Shown: piece by piece, positions 1 to 4,926 of the stretch
How positions within the stretch are numbered: the first letter of the stretch is position 1
Layout: the number at the start of each line of letters is the position of its first letter
From: Bacteroidota bacterium
GTDB lineage: Bacteria; Bacteroidota; Bacteroidia; Flavobacteriales; Flavobacteriaceae
Reading direction: 5' to 3'
Length of the DNA: 5,606 bases
Assembly: GCA_024280815.1 (NCBI GenBank)
Contig: JAJRPL010000321.1
Location: forward strand, 1-5,606
Translations under genes and position numbers: made by a program
Notes under the pieces: generated by a model
Told to the model about the DNA's origin: nothing
Seen by the model: only the letters and a program-made list of their open reading frames with translations
The model's database searches: none

Positions 1-162
1 AAAGTGAAAATTATGCGTAACCCTATATTAAACACAACACATAAAGATATTGCCCAAGATTTAAATACTTCTAGAGTAGTTATTTCAAGACTACTCAAAC
101 AATTTGAAAACGACAGTAAAATAAAATTATTTAGAAATAAAATTGAAGTGTTAGATTATTAG
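1..162 (+). CDS. Crp/Fnr-family transcriptional regulator, C-terminal fragment
   Basis: An open frame enters from the left edge and ends at TAG 160-162, giving the last 53 residues of a protein. The segment THKDIAQDLNTSRVVISRLLK followed by a short basic tail and an IEVLD ending is the winged helix-turn-helix end of Crp/Fnr regulators. In this family, the helix carrying SRxxxSRLLK reads the operator. The sensory cyclic-nucleotide-like domain lies outside the window, so the signal is unknown. One oddity is that the usual flavobacterial pattern is SREVVSRLLK, whereas here the Glu is Val. That Glu contacts DNA in CRP and FNR, so specificity may differ. Because it lies directly upstream in the same direction as the two YeeE/YedE genes, it probably controls sulfur-compound metabolism; this is inference. 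Family assignment is fairly sure. Confidence 0.85.
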   Translation, partial: KVKIMRNPILNTTHKDIAQDLNTSRVVISRLLKQFENDSKIKLFRNKIEVLDY

Positions 163-163
163 T

Positions 164-183
164 TGTGTAACATTTGATACACA
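164..183. promoter_or_regulatory. Imperfect dyad, possible Crp/Fnr-type operator
   Basis: The 20-base sequence has perfect 6-base arms, TGTGTA and TACACA, around an 8-base centre in which two more pairs match. Its size and TGTG/CACA ends resemble CRP/FNR-type sites. It lies just after the regulator gene stop and about 50 bases before the first transporter gene. A T-rich stretch follows at 187-197, so a weak transcription terminator is the main alternative. No clear TAnnTTTG promoter was found in this gap. Confidence 0.35.
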
Positions 184-232
184 GCTCTTTGTTTTTCTTC
201 CTTAAATTAGAACCAATTAAACTATAATAATC

Positions 233-790
233 ATGGATTTTCTTTTACAACCATGGGCTTGGTATGTTGCTGGCCCACTAATAACTTTTGTCATGTTTTT
301 GCTATTTTATGCTGGCAAAAAATTTGGCGTATCTTCAAATTTAGAAACTATATGTGCCATTGGAGGTGCAGGAAAAATGGTAGATTTTTTTAAATTCGAT
401 TGGCGAAAAAACACATGGAATTTAGTATTTATTTTAGGTACAATTATTGGCGGTTTTATTGCTTTTCAATGGTTAACACCTAATGAAGTGATAGCTCTAA
501 ACCCACAAACTATCCAAGATCTATCAGATTTAGGCTTTCAAAATGCTGGAGATCACTATTTACCTGATGAAATTTTTAGTACGAAGGCTATTTTTTCTGT
601 TAAAGGATTTTTAATCTTAATAGGTGCTGGTGTTTTAGTAGGTTTTGGCTCTCGCTATGCTGGCGGATGCACCTCAGGTCACGCCATTGTAGGTTTAAGT
701 AATTTAGAAATACCTTCTCTAATTTCTGTCATCGGGTTTTTTATAGGAGGATTAATCATGACTTGGGTACTACTCCCTTTAATTTTTTAA
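233..790 (+). CDS. YeeE/YedE (TsuA-like) sulfur transport membrane protein, first half
   Basis: A 185-residue integral inner-membrane protein with hydrophobic segments at about residues 8-27, 62-81, 122-140 and 162-184. The family signature GFGSRYAGGCTSGHAIVGLS is at 137-156; its Cys146, together with Cys41, corresponds to the conserved cysteines that relay thiosulfate in the characterised transporter TsuA. TsuA itself is about twice this length. Here the fold appears split over two genes, with the second half starting 10 bases downstream. The pair probably imports thiosulfate or a related sulfur compound; the substrate is inferred from the family. The start at 233 gives a hydrophobic N-terminus of normal family shape, and no Shine-Dalgarno is visible, which is usual for Bacteroidota. 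The preceding Crp/Fnr gene suggests regulation by a redox or sulfur signal. Such pairs often sit near metallo-beta-lactamase-fold sulfur dioxygenase and rhodanese genes, which are not in this window. Confidence 0.88.
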   Translation: MDFLLQPWAWYVAGPLITFVMFLLFYAGKKFGVSSNLETICAIGGAGKMVDFFKFDWRKNTWNLVFILGTIIGGFIAFQWLTPNEVIALNPQTIQDLSDLGFQNAGDHYLPDEIFSTKAIFSVKGFLILIGAGVLVGFGSRYAGGCTSGHAIVGLSNLEIPSLISVIGFFIGGLIMTWVLLPLIF

Positions 791-800
791 AAAAGATAAG

Positions 801-1214
801 ATGAAAAACATAAAATTTTTATTTATAGGTGTCCTTTTCGGAATTATTTTGAGTAAAGCAGAAGTTATTTCATGGTATCGTATTTATGAAATGTTTAAAT
901 TCCAATCCTTTCATATGTATGGAATCATTGGATCTGCAGTGGTATTGGGGATGATTTTAAACTATTTCTTTAAAAAAGGAATCATCAAAACTTACTTCGG
1001 TGAACAAATAACTATTGACCCTAAAAAAAAGGGGTTTAAAAGAAACATTATTGGAGGCACAATTTTCGGATTGGGTTGGGCTTTAGCTGGTGCTTGTCCA
1101 GGCCCTATGTTTATATTGTTAGGCAGAGGCGTTGCTGCCATTCTAGTGGTAATATTGGGTGCTTTATTAGGTGCGTTTTTATACCATGCCACTAAAAAAC
1201 ACCTACCTCATTAA
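801..1214 (+). CDS. YeeE/YedE-type (DUF6691) sulfur transport membrane protein, second half
   Basis: A 137-residue membrane protein with hydrophobic segments near residues 4-18, 36-57, 84-105 and 111-130. The core motif GWALAGACPGPMFILLGRG (residues 92-110) has the conserved Cys99 in GACPGP, the counterpart of the GCTSGH motif of the upstream partner. Only 10 bases separate the two genes, so they are almost certainly co-transcribed. In the family, two such halves form one transporter for thiosulfate or a similar sulfur species; the exact substrate cannot be read from the sequence. The segment at about residues 58-82 is charged and lysine-rich (KKKGFKR), consistent with a cytoplasmic loop. The length is normal for the short stand-alone members. 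The next gene, moaA, is 123 bases downstream across a palindromic repeat and is probably a separate unit. Confidence 0.85.
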   Translation: MKNIKFLFIGVLFGIILSKAEVISWYRIYEMFKFQSFHMYGIIGSAVVLGMILNYFFKKGIIKTYFGEQITIDPKKKGFKRNIIGGTIFGLGWALAGACPGPMFILLGRGVAAILVVILGALLGAFLYHATKKHLPH

Positions 1215-1254
1215 ACGAAACAATTTTAGATAGAACCATTAAAAAAGGAGATTG

Positions 1255-1290
1255 AACCTACTAGGTTTTAGAAACCTACTAGGTCTAAAA
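1255..1290. repeat. Palindromic intergenic repeat (ACCTACTAGGT twice)
   Basis: The 11-base palindrome ACCTACTAGGT occurs twice, at 1256-1266 and 1274-1284. The whole element can also fold as one long hairpin with a few mismatches, because each copy is nearly its own reverse complement. TTTTAG (1266-1271) and CTAAAA (1285-1290) add matching outer arms to the second copy. It has the look of the short REP-like palindromes spread through flavobacterial intergenic regions. It may end the transporter transcript, but no U-run of the classic terminator type follows. Confidence 0.65.
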
Positions 1291-1337
1291 TATATCAGGT
1301 AAACTTCGTAACTTGCTCTCCCATTACAAAAATACAG

Positions 1338-2333
1338 ATGGATACATTAACAGACAAATTCGGAAGGCAAATAACTTATTTACGGTTAGCGGTAACAGAT
1401 CGTTGTAACTTACGTTGTCAATACTGTATGCCAGCTCATGGTATTGATATTGTAGATCGAAAAGAATTGCTGACTTACAAAGAAATGTATCGTATAACAC
1501 GTGTTTTGAGTGAATTGGGCGTAAATAAAGTCCGTTTAACTGGAGGAGAACCTTTTGTACGTAAAGATTTTGTCAGTTTTTTAGAAATGCTATCATTTAA
1601 TGATAAATTAGATGAAATTAATATCACGACCAACGGAGCCTTAATTTCTAAACATATTGCCAAACTAGAAGAGCTCAACATTAAAACTATTAATTTAAGT
1701 ATTGATAGTTTATCAAAAGAAAATTTTGCAAAAATTACACGAAGAGATGTTTTTGATGAGGTGTATAAAACCTTAGAATTACTCGAAGAAAGTTCTTTAA
1801 AGTTAAAGTTAAACGCCGTAGTTCAATCTGGTGTAAATACCGATGAAATTATTGATTTTATAGAGCTTACCAAACATAAAAATATAGAAGTTCGGTTTAT
1901 TGAAGAAATGCCTTTTAATGGTGTGGGACAACGTGCAACAGAGGAAGTTTGGAATTATGCCAAAATCTTAGATTTAATCAAGACACACTATACAGAAATC
2001 ACACCCTTACAATCCGATAAATCGTCAACTTCTCATAATTTTAAAATTGATGGTTACCAAGGTTCTTTTGGTATTATTCCTGCATTTACAAGAACCATTT
2101 GTGGCAATTGCAATCGGATACGAATTACCGCTACAGGCTTATTTAAAAACTGTTTGTTTGACGAAGGTGTTTTTAATATCCGTGATTTTATCCGTAATGG
2201 AGCAACTGATGATGAATTAAAAAAACTATTCTTATCCATTGTAAAAGAAAAACCAGAAAACGGATTTATAGCCGAAGCCAATCGAAAAAACAATAAAAAG
2301 GTTTCTGAGAGTATGTCGACTATTGGAGGGTAA
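1338..2333 (+). CDS. moaA: GTP 3',8-cyclase MoaA
   Basis: A 331-residue radical SAM enzyme catalysing the first step of molybdenum cofactor synthesis: rearrangement of GTP to 3',8-cyclo-7,8-dihydro-GTP, which MoaC converts to cyclic pyranopterin monophosphate. The N-terminal cluster motif CNLRCQYC supplies Cys23, Cys27 and Cys30 for the SAM-binding 4Fe-4S cluster. GGEP (69-72) is the SAM-binding motif of the radical SAM barrel. The second cluster, which binds GTP, is supplied by Cys255, Cys258 and Cys272 in CGNCNRIRIT and the downstream KNC. The protein ends in MSTIGG; the terminal Gly-Gly is a functional hallmark of MoaA. Length is normal and all key residues are present. The start at 1338 leaves the usual short N-terminus before the cysteine motif. 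No promoter was recognised in the 123 bases upstream. The rest of the pathway follows downstream, interrupted by a toxin-antitoxin pair. Confidence 0.97.
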   Translation: MDTLTDKFGRQITYLRLAVTDRCNLRCQYCMPAHGIDIVDRKELLTYKEMYRITRVLSELGVNKVRLTGGEPFVRKDFVSFLEMLSFNDKLDEINITTNGALISKHIAKLEELNIKTINLSIDSLSKENFAKITRRDVFDEVYKTLELLEESSLKLKLNAVVQSGVNTDEIIDFIELTKHKNIEVRFIEEMPFNGVGQRATEEVWNYAKILDLIKTHYTEITPLQSDKSSTSHNFKIDGYQGSFGIIPAFTRTICGNCNRIRITATGLFKNCLFDEGVFNIRDFIRNGATDDELKKLFLSIVKEKPENGFIAEANRKNNKKVSESMSTIGG

Positions 2334-2352
2334 ACAATAAATATTTATAACA

Positions 2353-2384
2353 TTTGTATAACACAGTGTTATTTTGTATTTTTG
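2353..2384 (+). promoter_or_regulatory. Bacteroidota-type promoter for the toxin-antitoxin module
   Basis: TTTG at 2353-2356 and TATTTTTG at 2377-2384 match the Bacteroidota sigma-factor consensus TTTG and TAnnTTTG, with a 20-base spacer, which is the preferred distance. Transcription would start at about 2388-2393, some 20 bases after the elements expected for moaA to have ended and about 100 bases before the antitoxin ATG. It gives the toxin-antitoxin module, and perhaps moeA and later genes, a transcript independent of moaA. Confidence 0.65.
2358..2372. promoter_or_regulatory. Perfect palindrome in the promoter spacer, probable autoregulatory operator
   Basis: ATAACACAGTGTTAT is a perfect dyad with 7-base arms around a central A at 2365. 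It fills the spacer between the two promoter elements, so a protein bound here would block RNA polymerase. Type II antitoxins with ribbon-helix-helix domains typically bind such sites alone or with the toxin to repress their own operon. Binding by this antitoxin is inference. Confidence 0.55.
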
Positions 2385-2401
2385 TTCAAAAATTTAAACA
2401 C

Positions 2402-2489
2402 ATGAAACGAGCATGTTAGGATTTCCACCCCAAAGGAATGATAAAAAGCGAACTGCATGTGACCTTTGAAAAACAATAAATACAAACAT
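2402..2489 (+). other. Leader of the toxin-antitoxin transcript, possible folded RNA
   Basis: The leader between the predicted start site and the antitoxin ATG is unusually long for a toxin-antitoxin operon. GCATGT at 2411-2416 recurs at 2455-2460, and the two copies can pair with each other if two G-U pairs are allowed. CAAAGG at 2431-2436 is exactly complementary to CCTTTG at 2463-2468. The two helices cross and so would make a pseudoknot. A competing small hairpin pairs TTCC 2423-2426 with GGAA 2435-2438. No known riboswitch class was recognised. Another reading is a decayed short coding stretch: from ATG 2402, a frame reads MKRAC, stop, then 19 more codons to a stop at 2477-2479. Confidence 0.3.
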
Positions 2490-2714
2490 ATGAAAGTTCA
2501 AACTGCATTTAGATTTGATAAAGATTTACTTGAATTAATAAAAGAAAAAGCTGCTGCTCAAAAGAGAAGTCTTAATAATTATATTGAGTATTTATTGTAT
2601 AAAGAAGTTGGTGATATTCCTAACGAAGAAACTAAAAAAGCCATTTATGAAGCTCATAATAGTAAGGGTTTAAAACCTATCGAAGATTTAGATAAATTTT
2701 TAGAGGAATTATAA
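2490..2714 (+). CDS. Type II antitoxin of a YafQ/RelE-type toxin
   Basis: The ATG at 2490 gives a 74-residue protein beginning MKVQTAFRFDKDLLELIKEKA. A TTG at 2466 would add eight residues, but the ATG is preferred because the conserved strand QTAFRFD starts right after it. The N-terminal part (about 4-42) has the pattern of a ribbon-helix-helix DNA-binding domain: one short strand, a helix, a turn with SLNNYIEYLL, and a second helix. The acidic C-terminal part (about 43-74, with NEETKKAIYEA and EDLDKFLEEL) is the type of tail that wraps around and blocks the toxin. The TAA stop is followed directly by the toxin ATG with no spacing, which implies translational coupling. It probably represses its own promoter at the palindrome 2358-2372. 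The exact antitoxin family cannot be named with confidence. Confidence 0.85.
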   Translation: MKVQTAFRFDKDLLELIKEKAAAQKRSLNNYIEYLLYKEVGDIPNEETKKAIYEAHNSKGLKPIEDLDKFLEEL

Positions 2715-2996
2715 ATGTATCAATTAATTCCAACCACAAAATTTAAAAAGGATTTAAAAAAAGTTAAACGTAATTTTAGCGATTACAAAATAACTTCACA
2801 ATTATTGCATATTCTAAAAGTTAGTGGTGTTAATGGAATCCCAGTAAAAATGAAACCTCACAAACTAAAAGGTGAATATATTGGTGATTGGGAGTGTCAT
2901 ATTAAACCAGACCTTTTAATCATTTGGTTTCAAATAGAATCTCCCAAAATTATAAAATTAATTAGAATAGGCTCACATTCAGACTTATTCAAATGA
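2715..2996 (+). CDS. YafQ-family toxin, RelE superfamily mRNA interferase
   Basis: A 93-residue basic protein in the size range of RelE/YafQ toxins, which cleave mRNA, usually on the ribosome, and slow growth when the antitoxin is lost. The C-terminal half carries the YafQ-type layout PHKLKGEYIGDWECHIKPDLL, and then GSHSDLF. His49, His62, Asp66, His88 and Phe92 line up with E. coli YafQ His50, His63, Asp67, His87 and Phe91, so the active site appears complete. The YafQ Trp68 position is Leu67 here. Its ATG abuts the stop of the antitoxin gene, so the order is the usual antitoxin then toxin. The pair interrupts the molybdenum cofactor genes and is followed by a palindromic repeat and moeA. Cleavage specificity cannot be read from the sequence. 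Confidence 0.88.
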   Translation: MYQLIPTTKFKKDLKKVKRNFSDYKITSQLLHILKVSGVNGIPVKMKPHKLKGEYIGDWECHIKPDLLIIWFQIESPKIIKLIRIGSHSDLFK

Positions 2997-3015
2997 TTAA
3001 AGTAAGAAAATAAAT

Positions 3016-3053
3016 TGTCATTCCAGTCCCGAGACTTCGGGAGCAGGAATCCA
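3016..3053. repeat. Palindromic repeat between the toxin gene and moeA
   Basis: The element starts TTGTCATTCC and ends AGGAATCCA. It has two nested stems: TCCCGA (3027-3032) with TCGGGA (3037-3042) around the loop GACT, and ATTCC (3020-3024) with GGAAT (3046-3050). TTGTCATTC...GAATC elements are a familiar family of dispersed palindromes in flavobacterial genomes. No U-run follows, so it is not a classic terminator. It shares its ends with the repeat after moeA but has a different centre. Confidence 0.75.
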
Positions 3054-3067
3054 GAATTTAACAAAAC

Positions 3068-4327
3068 ATGATTACATCAAAAAAAGCATCAGAAATTATA
3101 CTAAATCATACCGAAAATTTCGGCACTGAAGAAATTCCGTTTCTTGAAACGACAGGTAGAATTTTAAAAGAAACCATTGTAGCCGATAGAGATTTCCCGC
3201 CATTTAATCGAGTGAGTATGGATGGTATTGCTATTGTAAACGATGTTTTTACATCTGGACGAATAGCGTTTACTATAGAAAATATGCAAGCGGCAGGAAG
3301 CAAACAAGTAACATTACTAGATAAAGAGAATTGTATTGAAGTTATGACAGGTGCCATATTACCTACGAATACAGATGCTGTTATACCCTACGAATTGGTA
3401 ACTATAAATGATGGAAAAGCAACGGTAAACTTAGATGAAATTAAGCATTTACAAAATGTACACTTGCAAGGAAAAGACAGAAAAACAGGGGGAGTTTTAA
3501 TTCAAAAAAATACAGTGATTTCTCCTGCTGAAATTGGAGTGTTGGCAACCGTTGGAAAATCTACTGTGAAAGTAGCCAAACAACCCAAAGTAATAATTAT
3601 TTCTACTGGAGATGAGTTGGTAGAAGTTTCTGAAAATCCTTTAGCCCATCAAATACGAAGAAGTAATTCGTATACACTGGTTACCTTATTAGAAAACTTA
3701 CATATTCATGCGGATACAGCTCATATTACTGATGATAAACGCTTACTAAAACAAAAGATTGAACATTTTTTAACTGATTATGATGTCTTATTATTTAGTG
3801 GAGCAGTAAGCAAAGGGAAATTCGACTTTGTACCTGAAGTATTAGACGAATTAGGCGTAAAAAAGCTCTTTCACCGTGTAAAACAACGTCCAGGAAAACC
3901 TTTCTGGTTTGGGCACGTTGTGCCTTTTGGGTTGAGTGAACATGATGAAAATAACTATCATTCAGAACGAGAAAAACAGAGTGAAAAATCTCATACTGTA
4001 GTCTTTGCTTTCCCAGGGAACCCTGTTTCTACGTTTGTAGGCTGCGTTAAATATTTTTACCCTTGGGTTAAAAAATCAGCTGGCATTGCCTATGAAAATA
4101 CAGATAAAGCAATCTTATCTGAAGATTATTTTTTTAAACCAGCACTCACTTATTTTTTACAAGTCAAATTGGAAAACAATAACGGAATGCTCTATGCTAC
4201 ACCAATTACGGGCAATGGTTCAGGAGATTTAGCTAATTTAGCGGATGCGGATGCTTTTTTAGAATTACCAGATGATAGAAATGAGTTTAAAAAAGGAGAA
4301 GTTTTTCCGTTGATAATGTATCGATAG
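3068..4327 (+). CDS. moeA: Molybdopterin molybdenumtransferase MoeA
   Basis: A 419-residue cytoplasmic enzyme that inserts molybdate into adenylylated molybdopterin to form active molybdenum cofactor. Family motifs appear in order: DFPPFNRVSMDG (42-53, the DxP..S.MDG motif with Asp52), TGDEL (180-184), SGAVSKGKFDFVPEVL (244-259, the MoCF-type binding loop with Asp253), RPGKPFWFG (274-282), FAFPGNPVS (313-321) and GNGSGDLANLADADAFLELP (382-401). The binding loop usually reads GGVS; here the second Gly is Ala246. Between RPGKPFWFG and FAFPGNPVS, family members normally have only a few residues, but this protein has about 28 hydrophilic residues (roughly 283-310). Residues 298-309 of that insert are coded by DNA resembling the repeat just after the gene. 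The frame is intact and all core motifs remain, so the enzyme is probably active. It sits 71 bases after the toxin gene and 66 before moaC. Confidence 0.95.
   Translation: MITSKKASEIILNHTENFGTEEIPFLETTGRILKETIVADRDFPPFNRVSMDGIAIVNDVFTSGRIAFTIENMQAAGSKQVTLLDKENCIEVMTGAILPTNTDAVIPYELVTINDGKATVNLDEIKHLQNVHLQGKDRKTGGVLIQKNTVISPAEIGVLATVGKSTVKVAKQPKVIIISTGDELVEVSENPLAHQIRRSNSYTLVTLLENLHIHADTAHITDDKRLLKQKIEHFLTDYDVLLFSGAVSKGKFDFVPEVLDELGVKKLFHRVKQRPGKPFWFGHVVPFGLSEHDENNYHSEREKQSEKSHTVVFAFPGNPVSTFVGCVKYFYPWVKKSAGIAYENTDKAILSEDYFFKPALTYFLQVKLENNNGMLYATPITGNGSGDLANLADADAFLELPDDRNEFKKGEVFPLIMYR
3959..3994. repeat. In-frame copy of the post-moeA repeat within moeA
   Basis: These 36 bases align without gaps to 4337-4372 at 28 of 36 positions. 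The first 13 bases match at 12 (CATTCAGAACGAG against CATTCAGAGCGAG), the middle 15 at 8, and the last 8 (AATCTCAT) are identical. The copy spans exactly 12 codons (residues 298-309) and keeps the moeA frame open. It falls in a segment that is extra relative to the usual MoeA layout. Confidence 0.6.
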
Positions 4328-4332
4328 TTAAT

Positions 4333-4372
4333 TTGTCATTCAGAGCGAGTGTAACGGAACGAAGAATCTCAT
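4333..4372. repeat. Palindromic repeat between moeA and moaC
   Basis: The element starts TTGTCATTCAGAGCGAG and ends GAAGAATCTCAT, with ATTC (4338-4341) and GAAT (4364-4367) as matching outer arms. TTGTCATTC...GAATCTC elements are dispersed in many flavobacterial chromosomes. The repeat lies between two genes in the same direction and leaves 21 bases before the moaC ATG. It matches a coding segment of moeA, described separately. Confidence 0.75.
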
Positions 4373-4393
4373 ATCAATAAAAGTTAAAATTAA

Positions 4394-4885
4394 ATGAACA
4401 AATTCTCACACATCAATAAAAAAAACCAACCAAAAATGGTAAACGTTGGTGATAAAAAAATCACCAAACGCAAAGCCACAGCAAAAGGCATTATGTTTTT
4501 GGGAGTAGACGTGATTTCAAAATTTCAAAATGATGATTTAATCACCAAGAAAGGACCAGTTTTTCAAACGGCCATTATTGCAGGAATTCAGGCTGTTAAA
4601 AAAACATCTGATTTGATTCCTATGTGCCATCCACTACAAATTAACGGTGTTGATATAGACATCAATATTATAGACACTGAATATGTTGAAATTTTATGTT
4701 CTGTAGCAATGGAAGGTAAAACAGGTGTAGAAATGGAAGCTTTGACAGGTGTTTCTATAGCTGGACTAACCATTTATGATATGTGTAAAAGCATTTCTCA
4801 AAAAATGGTTATTAAAGAGATAAAGCTAGTAGAAAAAACCGGCGGAAAATCCCATCCCAACCCTTCCCACAAAGGGAAGGACTAG
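4394..4885 (+). CDS. moaC: Cyclic pyranopterin monophosphate synthase MoaC
   Basis: A 163-residue cytoplasmic enzyme that turns the MoaA product, 3',8-cyclo-7,8-dihydro-GTP, into cyclic pyranopterin monophosphate. Seen motifs are SHINKKNQPKMVNV at 5-18, KGPVFQTAIIAGIQAVKKT at 53-71, PMCHPL at 76-81, KTGVEMEALTGVSIAGLTIYD at 109-129 and LVEKTGGKS at 145-153. Lys53, Asp129 and Lys132 match the E. coli catalytic residues Lys51, Asp128 and Lys131. The start at 4394 puts the N-terminus where the family begins. It is a stand-alone MoaC, not a fusion with MoaB. Family members end a few residues after GGKS, usually with an acidic or basic tail such as GDFK. Here the last 11 residues (SHPNPSHKGKD) are coded by a palindromic repeat that also supplies the stop codon. 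The core is complete, so activity is expected. Confidence 0.95.
   Translation: MNKFSHINKKNQPKMVNVGDKKITKRKATAKGIMFLGVDVISKFQNDDLITKKGPVFQTAIIAGIQAVKKTSDLIPMCHPLQINGVDIDINIIDTEYVEILCSVAMEGKTGVEMEALTGVSIAGLTIYDMCKSISQKMVIKEIKLVEKTGGKSHPNPSHKGKD
4850..4885. repeat. Palindromic repeat overlapping the moaC 3' end
   Basis: CCTTCCC (4862-4868) and GGGAAGG (4874-4880) form a perfect 7-base stem around the loop ACAAA. It is preceded by the C-rich stretch TCCCATCCCAACC and sits in DNA otherwise rich in A and T. Elements of the form CCCAACCCTTCCC...GGGAAGG are found dispersed in flavobacterial genomes. The element lies within the coding sequence and carries the moaC stop TAG. No U-run follows, so it is unlikely to be an intrinsic terminator. 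Confidence 0.6.
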
Positions 4886-4926
4886 AACAGATCTGACCTC
4901 TGTAAATTTCTGTAAAACATCAAAAC

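Noticed and set aside
992..1192. Minus-strand open frame of 66 codons
   Set aside because: It lies antisense to the second YeeE/YedE gene, has a low-complexity proline-rich translation and resembles no family.
1245..1308. AAGGAG followed by TTG 1252, opening a 16-codon frame through the palindromic repeat
   Set aside because: The spacing between AAGGAG and the TTG is too short, the peptide is just the repeat translated twice, and the frame ends almost at once.
1215..1337. Moco riboswitch upstream of moaA
   Set aside because: Molybdenum cofactor genes in some bacteria have one, but the 123 bases here contain only the palindromic repeat and AT-rich sequence without its conserved core as I know it.
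1475..1681. Minus-strand open frame of 68 codons, with a similar one at 2054-2293
   Set aside because: Both are antisense shadows of moaA, whose motifs are clear on the + strand.
2466..2489. Upstream TTG start that would lengthen the antitoxin by eight residues (to 82 aa)
   Set aside because: The ATG at 2490 lies directly before the conserved MKVQTAFRFD start, and the extra residues (MKNNKYKH) add nothing domain-like. The TTG also overlaps the CCTTTG arm of the possible leader fold.
3027..3042. Intrinsic terminator after the toxin gene
   Set aside because: The TCCCGA/TCGGGA stem is strong but is followed by GCAGGAATCC and not a U-run. It is better explained as the core of a dispersed repeat.
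3106..3357. Minus-strand open frame of 83 codons, with a similar one at 4588-4773
   Set aside because: They are shadows of moeA and moaC; neither has its own recognisable features.
4888..4895. CAGATCTG palindrome after moaC
   Set aside because: An 8-base palindrome alone is expected by chance and has no supporting context.
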